DNA of 5,097 nucleotides from Actinomycetes bacterium (lineage in GTDB: Bacteria; Actinomycetota; Acidimicrobiia; Acidimicrobiales; RAAP-2). A model generated the notes under the pieces. The model was given only the letters and a program-made list of their open reading frames with translations. It made no database searches and was not told where the DNA came from. This document shows, one piece after another, positions 1 to 5,097 of this stretch. A program made the translations under genes and the position numbers. Every line of letters starts with the position of its first letter. Positions within the stretch are counted from its first letter, which is position 1. The stretch is from NCBI GenBank assembly GCA_021849765.1, contig JAJZSM010000132.1, forward strand, positions 1 to 5,097, given 5' to 3'.

Positions 1-19
1 GCACGGGGACCGCACGTGA
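1..19 (+). CDS. Possible 3' end of an upstream gene (partial)
   Basis: The frame beginning at position 2 reads His-Gly-Asp-Arg-Thr and stops at TGA 17-19. That TGA overlaps the GTG start of the next gene at 16-18, giving a GTGA junction of the kind seen between co-transcribed, translationally coupled actinobacterial genes. Only five codons are visible, so the product cannot be identified. DUF5719 genes in actinobacteria are often preceded by a glycosyltransferase gene, but nothing here tests that. The call rests on the junction geometry alone. Confidence 0.3.
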
Positions 20-1344
20 GCCGTCGGCCCCTCGTCCTCGTGCTCGCCGCCGTGCTCGCGGCGACGGCGATCGCCACGGGCGTCGTGCACACCTCGAACC
101 CGACGGTGGTCGTGTCCAGCCTGTCGACGAGCCCGGTCGAGTCCACGGCTCTCTACTGCGCGGGTCTCGGTGCGTCGGGCACCCCGGCGGGACACGTCGT
201 CGTGCTCAACACCACCGCCCACACCCGGGACGTCGAGGTGGAGATCGATGCCGACGCCGGTGCCCCGGTGACCCGTCACCTGGTGCTCGCGGCGCACGCG
301 TCGGCGTCGGTCGCTCCGCCGGCGAGCGGCCACTGGTTCGGAATGTCGCTCATCGTGAACGGCCGCGGCGTGGTCGCCGACGAGCTGAACACCGCCGGTA
401 CGGCCCAGACCCCGTGCCTCGACTCGGGTTCGACCGACTGGTACGCCAGCGGTTTGGACACGGCGGTCGGCTCAAGGGCGTACCTCGTGCTCTACAACCC
501 ATCCTCGACGTCGACGGTCGTGAACGTCACCGCCGAGACGGCTTCGGGGTTCTCGGCGCCCGCTCCGTATCAGGGGGTGGCGATCGCGGCGCATCGGGTC
601 GTGTCCTTACCCCTCGGGATCCGCATCGTGAACCAGGCGAACGTGGGGATCCACGTTCGGGTCATTCGGGGGGCCGTGGTCGCCACCGCGGTCCAACAGT
701 CCGGAACTTTCACGTCGTTCAACGCGGGGTCGGCGGCACTCGCGCGAACGGCCTGGTTCCCTCGGGTCACCACGGTCAGCGGTGCGCTGGCGCGGATCCT
801 CATCACGAATCCCTCCAACGCCACCGCCTCGGTCACGGCGAGCATCGGATTGCCGCCCTACAACGTGGCCCCCCAGCGGGTGAGCGTCGCGCCGTTCTCG
901 ACGGGTTCGATCGTCATCACGCCCAACTCAGCCGTGCCGGCTCACGGCTACGCCACGGTGCAACTTCGTTCCACGGTGGCGGTCGCGACGAGCCTGGCCA
1001 CGGGGACGCTCAACGGCCAGTCGCTGTCGGTGCCCGCGACGCCGTCGAAGCTCTACCTGGTCAGTGACTTCGCGGGTCTGGGCTTTGACGCGATGACCGC
1101 GACCAACGTCGGTGCTCGCGCGCTGGTGGTCACCGTGACGGTGCTCGGGACGATTCCGACGAGTCGCGTGGTCACGCTCGCACCGGGCACAACCGTGGAC
1201 TTGCGCGGGCGTGACGGCCTGCCCACCACGCTGCACGGCCGGTCTTTCCTCATCACCGCGAACCACAGCGACCTCGTCGTCGCGACGACGCTGCCAACGA
1301 CCCCACCGGGGATCGTCGTGGTGTCGGCCCTAAACGGTGGGTAG
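16..1344 (+). CDS. DUF5719-type exported protein with four beta-rich modules
   Basis: This 442-residue protein starts with a GTG at 16, preceded by a weak GGGGA (5-9) at a spacing of six bases. Residues 2-25 form a short Arg-Arg positive end and a hydrophobic stretch (PLVLVLAAVLAATAIATGVV), which is either a signal peptide or an N-terminal anchor. No lipobox or cell-wall sorting motif is seen. The rest is low in charge, rich in Val, Ala, Thr and Ser, and folds into four similar modules starting near residues 46, 142, 246 and 346. Each runs aromatic entry, a strand ending in N-P-S/T or similar, a strand pair, an 'AAHA/APFS/APGT' turn, and a closing VVAT-like strand. The only two cysteines I see, C48 and C134, bracket module 1 and could form a disulfide. 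The LYC entry and overall plan resemble actinobacterial DUF5719 proteins, whose function is unknown. An outer-envelope or surface role is inference. A rare TTA codon sits at L198 (607-609). Confidence 0.8.
   Translation: MSRRPLVLVLAAVLAATAIATGVVHTSNPTVVVSSLSTSPVESTALYCAGLGASGTPAGHVVVLNTTAHTRDVEVEIDADAGAPVTRHLVLAAHASASVAPPASGHWFGMSLIVNGRGVVADELNTAGTAQTPCLDSGSTDWYASGLDTAVGSRAYLVLYNPSSTSTVVNVTAETASGFSAPAPYQGVAIAAHRVVSLPLGIRIVNQANVGIHVRVIRGAVVATAVQQSGTFTSFNAGSAALARTAWFPRVTTVSGALARILITNPSNATASVTASIGLPPYNVAPQRVSVAPFSTGSIVITPNSAVPAHGYATVQLRSTVAVATSLATGTLNGQSLSVPATPSKLYLVSDFAGLGFDAMTATNVGARALVVTVTVLGTIPTSRVVTLAPGTTVDLRGRDGLPTTLHGRSFLITANHSDLVVATTLPTTPPGIVVVSALNGG
151..1305 (+). repeat. Four diverged tandem protein modules inside the DUF5719 gene
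   Basis: The protein repeats a unit of roughly 95-105 residues: about 46-134, 142-235, 246-335 and 346-430 (approximately 151-417, 439-720, 751-1020 and 1051-1305 in DNA). Matching positions include LYCAG / DWYASG / TAWFPR / KLYLVS at the start, VVLNTT / LVLYNPSS / ILITNPSN / MTATNVGA in the second strand, LAAHASASV / IAAHRVVSL / VAPFSTGSI / LAPGTTVDL mid-module, and VVADELNTAG / VVATAVQQSG / VAVATSLATG / LVVATTLPTT at the end. Similarity is at the protein pattern level only. No DNA-level repeat is evident, so the duplication is old. The pattern fits immunoglobulin-like beta sandwiches, but the fold is inferred. Confidence 0.65.
1330..1344. other. Convergent tail-to-tail coding overlap, DUF5719 gene / ftsH
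   Basis: The DUF5719 gene ends at TAG 1342-1344 (+), and ftsH ends at TAG read from 1332 to 1330 (-). The last 15 bp are therefore coding on both strands. No intergenic space exists for a shared terminator, and I found no strong GC hairpin with a T-run on either side. Transcripts from either gene would have to run into the other gene or end by a factor-dependent route. The overlap is seen directly. The consequence for termination is inferred. Confidence 0.9.
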
Positions 1345-3336
1345 CGTCGGCGGCTGCCAGGGTGGCGTCACGTCAGCACTCACGGTGACCGGGGTCTCCG
1401 TGGACGGGCTCGACGAGCGGCTGACGCCGGTCAACGTGCTCACGGTCTTGGTCCCGTGCGGGTGCACCGGCTCGCCGTGGGCCTCGTCGATGAGTCGAGC
1501 CGCTTCCTCGCCGTCAATCGTCTCGTGCTCGAGCAGGGCGTGCGTCAGCGCCTCCAGCCCGCGACGGTGCAACGTGAGGACCTCGATCGCCCGGGACTCC
1601 TGCTCGCGCAAGATCCGCTCCACCTCGTCGTCGATCATCTGAGAGGTGTGGTCGGAGTAGTCGCGGGTGTGCATCAAGTCCTCACCGAGGAACACCTGGT
1701 TGTTCGAGCCCCAGGCCATCGGTCCGATCTCCTTGGACATGCCCCACTCGCGCACCATCCGTCGCGCTAGGTCGGTGTTGCGCTGTAGGTCGTCTGCGGC
1801 GCCTGTTGAAAGGTCGCCGTAGACCAGCAACTCGGCGACCCGACCGCCCATGCGCATGCACAGCGCGTCTTCGAGGTGCTGACGCGACATGATGTGGCGG
1901 TCCTCCTCGGGCAGTGTCATCGTGACCCCGAGCGCCATGCCGCGGGGGATGATGGTGATCTTGTGCAGCGGGTCGGACTTCTCGAGCACGTAGGCGAGCA
2001 GAGCGTGACCGCTCTCGTGGAAGGCGATGCGCTCACGCTCGTCGTCGTGCAGGATCATGGTGTCCCGCTCTTGGCCCATCATGACTCGGTCGCGGGCGGA
2101 CTCGAAGTCCTCCATGCCGATCGTTGCCGAGTGACGCCGAACAGCGTGCAGCGCCGACTCGTTGACGAGGTTCGCGAGGTCCGCGCCGCTCATGCCGGGA
2201 GTGCCGCGCGCCACCATGTGCAGGTCCACGCTCGCGTCGAGGGGTTTGTTCTTCGCGTGCACCTGGAGGATGGGCAGTCGCTCCTCCAGGTCAGGTAGGG
2301 GAACGACGATCTGACGGTCGAATCGTCCCGGACGCAGCAGCGCGGGGTCCAAGACATCGGGCCGGTTGGTCGCGGCGATGACGACGACACCTTCGGTCGG
2401 GTCGAAACCGTCCATCTCGCTCAGCATCTGGTTCAGCGTCTGTTCGCGCTCGTCGTGGCCACCGCCTACGCCCGCGCCGCGCTTGCGCCCGATCGAGTCG
2501 ATCTCGTCGATGAAGACGATGGCGGGCGACTGCTTGCGCGCGGTGTTGAAGAGGTCGCGAACGCGACTGGCGCCCACGCCGACGAACATCTCCATGAAGT
2601 CCGATCCCGAGACCGAGAAGAACGGGACCCCGGCCTCGCCGGCGACGGCGCGCGCGAGCATGGTCTTACCCGTGCCCGGCGGGCCTACGAGGAGCAGCCC
2701 CTTAGGGATCAGCGCGCCGACGTCGCGGAAACGCGCCGGGTTCTTGAGGAAGTCGACGACCTCACTGATCTCCTGCTTCACGCCGAGGTACCCCGCGACG
2801 TCCGCGAAGGTGATCTTGGGCTTGTCCTGGTTGAACTGCTTGGCCTTGGAGCGCCCGACTGACATCATGCCGTTCATCTGGCCGCGCGCCTGGCGGCTGG
2901 CGTAGATCATGAACAGCGCGAAGATGAGGATCCAGATCAGGTAGGGGAGGAAGGTGGAGGCGAAGCTCGAGGGATTGGAGAACGTGACGTTCACGTTGTT
3001 CGCCCGCAGGGTGTCGATCTCGCTCGAGATCGCCGGGGCGGGACCGTTCGCGGTGTAGTTGGTGCCGTCGGCGAGCTGACCCGAGATGACGCCATTGGCG
3101 TTGTCCACCGTGGCCGACACGACCTTCTGGTTGTGGACGTCGTTCAGGAGTGCCGAGTACGAGATCGTGCGCACGGTCTTGCTCTGGAAGAGCGATGGGA
3201 TGAAGAGGATGCCCACGACGAAGGCGATGATCGCGATCGTGATGATCCGGCGCCTCGACTCGGGCGCCATCGGTCGCTCACCCGACGGCAGTAATTTCTT
3301 CAAGCCGGGCTTCTCGTTGGGTGGTGTGCTCACCAT
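1330..3336 (-). CDS. ftsH: ATP-dependent zinc metalloprotease FtsH
   Basis: FtsH is a hexameric membrane AAA+ protease that extracts and degrades misassembled membrane proteins and some soluble regulators. This 668-residue copy is complete. A membrane segment at 30-50 is followed by an extracytoplasmic domain (about 51-127) and a second segment (129-146). The AAA+ module follows, with Walker A GPPGTGKT (218-225), pore loop MFVGVG with F251, Walker B IVFIDEID (273-280), sensor-1 N324 and Arg fingers R335 and R338. The protease domain has zinc site HESGH (440-444), with D516 in STGAADD as the probable third ligand. Every key residue is present, so it should be active. The block after FADVAG reads YLGVKQEI instead of the usual CDEAKEE type. 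A Ser/Thr/Pro-rich tail (about 630-668) has no visible domain. ATG at 3334-3336 is followed directly by GTG at 3331-3333, and the true start may be the GTG (see the promoter entry). A rare TTA codon is at L15 (3294-3292). The gene stands alone, divergent from the CPBP gene and convergent with the DUF5719 gene. Confidence 0.97.
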   Translation of the reverse strand: MVSTPPNEKPGLKKLLPSGERPMAPESRRRIITIAIIAFVVGILFIPSLFQSKTVRTISYSALLNDVHNQKVVSATVDNANGVISGQLADGTNYTANGPAPAISSEIDTLRANNVNVTFSNPSSFASTFLPYLIWILIFALFMIYASRQARGQMNGMMSVGRSKAKQFNQDKPKITFADVAGYLGVKQEISEVVDFLKNPARFRDVGALIPKGLLLVGPPGTGKTMLARAVAGEAGVPFFSVSGSDFMEMFVGVGASRVRDLFNTARKQSPAIVFIDEIDSIGRKRGAGVGGGHDEREQTLNQMLSEMDGFDPTEGVVVIAATNRPDVLDPALLRPGRFDRQIVVPLPDLEERLPILQVHAKNKPLDASVDLHMVARGTPGMSGADLANLVNESALHAVRRHSATIGMEDFESARDRVMMGQERDTMILHDDERERIAFHESGHALLAYVLEKSDPLHKITIIPRGMALGVTMTLPEEDRHIMSRQHLEDALCMRMGGRVAELLVYGDLSTGAADDLQRNTDLARRMVREWGMSKEIGPMAWGSNNQVFLGEDLMHTRDYSDHTSQMIDDEVERILREQESRAIEVLTLHRRGLEALTHALLEHETIDGEEAARLIDEAHGEPVHPHGTKTVSTLTGVSRSSSPSTETPVTVSADVTPPWQPPTLPTV

Positions 3337-3339
3337 CCC

Positions 3340-3345
3340 AATCTA
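3340..3345 (-). promoter_or_regulatory. Candidate -10 element for ftsH (TAGATT)
   Basis: Read on the minus strand, TAGATT (3345 to 3340) matches the actinobacterial -10 pattern TANNNT. Six bases (GGGATG) separate it from the GTG at 3333-3331. That is the spacing expected if transcription starts on the GTG itself and the message is leaderless. The region upstream of the start has no convincing ribosome binding site, which agrees with this. No good -35 box is seen 16-18 bp further upstream. If correct, FtsH starts one codon later than the ATG at 3336, giving MSTPPNEK as the first residues. Confidence 0.45.
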
Positions 3346-3346
3346 G

Positions 3347-3409
3347 AGGTCCCAGTGCGACACCAGGCTCGCATGTCGCGAATCGGACGACGCATTAGCG
3401 TAGGGACCT
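3347..3409. repeat. Inverted repeats in the divergent ftsH/CPBP intergenic region
   Basis: Two small inverted repeats lie in the 73 bp between the divergent genes. AGGTCCC (3347-3353) is matched by GGGACCT (3403-3409), so the same heptamer lies close to each start in its own reading direction. Nested inside it, GCGACA (3357-3362) pairs with TGTCGC (3374-3379) across an 11 bp spacer, just upstream of the ftsH -10 candidate. They could be operator half-sites for a regulator of both genes. Arms of 6-7 bp in such a short region can arise by chance, so the functional call is weak. Confidence 0.25.
3396..3401 (+). promoter_or_regulatory. Candidate -10 element for the CPBP operon (TAGCGT)
   Basis: TAGCGT fits TANNNT and lies eight bases before the GTG start at 3410. 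Transcription could therefore begin on or very near the start codon. The only purine-rich stretch, AGGGA (3402-3406), leaves three bases before GTG, which is too close for a good ribosome binding site. A leaderless or nearly leaderless message is the simpler reading. No clear -35 box is present. Confidence 0.4.
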
Positions 3410-4150
3410 GTGGAGAACGCGCCCGACGTCGAGCGAACGGTGCGACCCGGTGCCGTCCTCGTCGCGGCCGCCGCGGGGTTCGTCATCGGCGAATTGCTCG
3501 CGTCAGCGCTGATCGGCGTGGTGAGCACCCTCACCCACTTCCCCGGGGGTCTCGCCGGCCTCGCCGCGGCCCGCCAAGATCCCTGGTGGGCGAGCTCACT
3601 TAGCCTGGTCGGGCTCTGGGTCGGCTTCGTCGTGGCGATCGTGGCGGCGACGCGCGTGGGCGGACTTCGCCCGTGGCCGCACCAATGGCGTTTCGAGATT
3701 GGGGACCTCTGGTACGTGGTGCTCGGCGTCGCGGCGCAGTTTGTCGTGGCGATCCTCTATCGACCATTTGACCTGCGACACCTGAACGCACCCGTGGTCA
3801 AACTCTTCGGCGCGGCCCACGGCGCCGGATTCGTGCTGCTCGTCGTGCTGACGACCTTCGGGGCGCCCGTCGTCGAGGAGTGGTTCTTTCGCGGGGTCGT
3901 CTTTCGGGGTCTCGTCGAACTTGGCGCAACGCACTCGCCTCGCCTCGCGGTGACCCTCGGGGTGGTCGTGAGCGCGCTGATCTTCGCGGCGGTCCACGGC
4001 GAGGTCCGTCAGTTCGCTGGCCTCGCGGGACTGGGCGTGGTGCTCGCCGTCGTGGCGTGGCGCACCAAGCGGCTCCTGCCGAGCGTGCTCACCCACGTGT
4101 CCTTCAACGCAGTCGCGATGGCCTCGGTTATCGCCCATCGAGTCCACTGA
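3410..4150 (+). CDS. CPBP-family intramembrane glutamic protease (CAAX/Abi type)
   Basis: This 246-residue polytopic membrane protein carries the three conserved motifs of the CPBP family, which includes Rce1-like proteases. Motif 1 is EEWFFR (E156, E157, R161), motif 2 is FAAVH (F192, H196) and motif 3 is HVSFN (H229, N233). The glutamate and histidine residues form the intramembrane active site in characterised relatives. Hydrophobic segments lie near 14-38, 62-82, 100-117, 136-155, 180-195, 201-217 and 225-241. The N-terminal tail (1-12) is short and acidic, and the linker at 84-98 is Trp/Arg rich. Bacterial members have varied or unknown substrates: some process peptides, others act in bacteriocin immunity or membrane signalling. 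Prenylated CAAX substrates are not expected in bacteria. The gene starts with GTG at 3410, divergent from ftsH, and its stop overlaps the next gene by one base, so the two are probably co-expressed. The family call is firm. The substrate is unknown. Confidence 0.9.
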   Translation: MENAPDVERTVRPGAVLVAAAAGFVIGELLASALIGVVSTLTHFPGGLAGLAAARQDPWWASSLSLVGLWVGFVVAIVAATRVGGLRPWPHQWRFEIGDLWYVVLGVAAQFVVAILYRPFDLRHLNAPVVKLFGAAHGAGFVLLVVLTTFGAPVVEEWFFRGVVFRGLVELGATHSPRLAVTLGVVVSALIFAAVHGEVRQFAGLAGLGVVLAVVAWRTKRLLPSVLTHVSFNAVAMASVIAHRVH

Positions 4151-5097
4151 TGCGGCGGTGGTCACCCGGAGCGTGGCTCGACCTCGCGGTGGTGGCCTCG
4201 GTCATTCTCGTGACCGTGTGGTCACTGCACCCGAACCTCGTCTTCTCGACCAGCACGATCACGGGTGGCGACACGGGCGCCCACCTCGCGCTCCCGGCCT
4301 ACCTGCGAAGCGTAGGCAACCCGTTCGATCTGACGCCGTGGTATCCGGGGTGGTTCGCCGGGATGCCCGCGTACACCTACTACTTCATCCTGCCCGACCT
4401 TCTCGCGACCCTGGCGAGCTACGTCATCAACGCCGCGCTCGCCTTCAAGATCGCGACGATCCTCGGGTCGGTGCTCATGCCGGTCGGCGCCTATCTACTC
4501 GGGCGGTTGATGCGCGCGCCCCGGCCGATACCCGCGGCCCTGGCCGCCGCCACGCTGCCCTTCCTCTTTGACGCGTCCTTCACCATCGACGGGGGCAACC
4601 TCTTCTCGACGATGGCGGGCGAGTACGCGTTCTCGCTGTCGCTCGCCTTCGCCCTCGTGACCATCGGCCTCTTCGCGCGCGGTATGCGCACCGGGCGCGG
4701 CTACTGGCAAGCGGCGATCGGGCTCGCCCTGACACTCTTCGCCCACGTGTTGCCGTTCTTCTTCGTCGTGGGCGTCGTGGGCGTGTTGTATGTCTTTGAG
4801 GTCCTCGCGCGTCACGGGTGGGGCGACCGGCGCGACCGGCCCGTGCCGGGTGACGCCGCGCGACCCTTTCGCTTCGCACTGGGCGCAGGTCTGCTGACGG
4901 GGGGGCTCACCGCGTGGTGGCTCCTGCCCTTCGGATTCAGTCAGCAGCTCACGAACTCGATGGGCTACACGAACGACAACGTCTCGAACCTGCACGCCAT
5001 CTTCACGACGCTGGGCTGGTACACCTCGTCGGGCGCTGCCGCGGGTGACCGGTGGGTGATCGCGATGGCGGCCGTGGCCGTCGTCGTGGCCTTCGCC
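4150..5097 (+). CDS. Polytopic membrane protein, GT-C / PTPS-related type (3' truncated by window)
   Basis: An uninterrupted frame of 316 codons runs from ATG 4150-4152 to the window edge with no stop. The protein begins MRRWSPGAWLDLAVV, with a first membrane segment at about 11-28. A large loop follows with GGDTGAH (39-45), then PWYPGWFAGMPAYTYY (63-78). This layout, an acidic D-x-x-x-H motif after the first helix and then a W/G/P/Y-rich stretch, resembles the membrane family named for 6-pyruvoyl-tetrahydropterin-synthase-related domains and GT-C glycosyltransferases. Those enzymes use lipid-phosphate sugars outside the membrane. Further hydrophobic segments lie near 78-97, 100-120, 127-142, 158-176, 186-220, 243-262 and 302-316. 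An Arg/Asp-rich loop (221-241) is probably cytoplasmic. ATG overlaps the CPBP stop (TGATG), and no good ribosome binding site precedes it, so translation by coupling is likely. D41 and H45 would be the candidate catalytic or metal-binding residues. The family call is by motif and topology, and the missing C-terminus limits it. Confidence 0.75.
   Translation, partial: MRRWSPGAWLDLAVVASVILVTVWSLHPNLVFSTSTITGGDTGAHLALPAYLRSVGNPFDLTPWYPGWFAGMPAYTYYFILPDLLATLASYVINAALAFKIATILGSVLMPVGAYLLGRLMRAPRPIPAALAAATLPFLFDASFTIDGGNLFSTMAGEYAFSLSLAFALVTIGLFARGMRTGRGYWQAAIGLALTLFAHVLPFFFVVGVVGVLYVFEVLARHGWGDRRDRPVPGDAARPFRFALGAGLLTGGLTAWWLLPFGFSQQLTNSMGYTNDNVSNLHAIFTTLGWYTSSGAAAGDRWVIAMAAVAVVVAFA

Noticed and set aside
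607..609. Rare TTA leucine codons (DUF5719 L198; FtsH L15 at 3292-3294) as a bldA-type switch
   Set aside because: TTA control is known from Streptomyces. Nothing here places the organism there, and a TTA in an ftsH gene would more simply be ordinary codon noise.
414..1067. Plus-strand frame of 217 codons inside the DUF5719 gene
   Set aside because: It is rich in Arg, Gly and His with no hydrophobic core or motif, which is typical of an out-of-frame reading of high-GC coding DNA. The DUF5719 frame explains the region better.
1345..1480. Possible terminator hairpin in the 3' part of ftsH
   Set aside because: Only short GC-rich partial palindromes such as CTCGACGAG are present, with no T-run on either strand, so no intrinsic terminator can be supported.
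2366..2905. Plus-strand frame of 179 codons opposite the FtsH AAA+ domain
   Set aside because: It lies antisense to the strongly conserved ATPase motifs, so its openness follows from FtsH codon use. It shows no recognisable domain.
3596..4165. Minus-strand frame of 189 codons opposite the CPBP gene
   Set aside because: Its composition (Arg, His, Asp, Glu rich, with no pattern) is that of a shadow. The plus strand has all three CPBP motifs in frame.
4158..4571. Plus-strand frame of 137 codons at the start of the last gene
   Set aside because: It is Arg/Pro-rich, lacks motifs, and is embedded in the longer frame from 4150, whose start is coupled to the CPBP stop.
4495..4995. Minus-strand frames of 166 and 99 codons (4495-4995 and 4580-4879)
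   Set aside because: They are Arg/Glu/Gly-rich antisense readings of the membrane-protein gene on the plus strand, which stays open for 316 codons and has clear membrane segments.

Overview
The window is gene-dense, high-GC DNA with GTG starts, GTGA and TGATG gene overlaps and two -10-like hexamers set close to start codons. This suggests an actinobacterium. The DUF5719-type secreted protein and the form of FtsH (an [10 protein letters not shown] block where AGCDEAKEE is usual) fit Actinomycetota and perhaps an Acidimicrobiia-like lineage. The lineage is an inference from protein style, not a computed placement.

Layout. (1) Positions 1-19 probably hold the last codons of an upstream gene. 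(2) 16-1344 (+) encodes a 442-residue exported protein of the DUF5719 type, built from four divergent beta-rich modules of about 95-100 residues. (3) 1330-3336 (-) encodes a complete FtsH membrane AAA+ zinc protease. It converges on the DUF5719 gene, and the two reading frames share 15 bp. (4) 3337-3409 is a short divergent control region with a possible -10 hexamer for each side and two small inverted repeats. (5) 3410-4150 (+) encodes a CPBP-family (Abi/CAAX-protease-like) intramembrane protease. (6) 4150 to the window end (+) is a long open frame of 316 codons, cut by the edge. It encodes a polytopic membrane protein that looks like a GT-C type glycosyltransferase or the PTPS-related membrane family. 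It overlaps the CPBP stop codon by one base.

How the genes may work together. Every complete gene here acts at or outside the cytoplasmic membrane: an exported adhesin-like or envelope protein, a membrane quality-control protease, an intramembrane protease and a probable lipid-linked-sugar transferase. The CPBP and membrane-protein genes form a tight, probably translationally coupled pair. ftsH appears to be transcribed alone, since it is flanked by a divergent and a convergent gene. No RNA genes, mobile elements, CRISPR arrays or low-GC islands were seen. No intergenic stretch exceeds 73 bp. I see no clear evidence of a novel defence or mobile system. The least characterised items are the four-module DUF5719 protein and the CPBP/membrane-protein pair.
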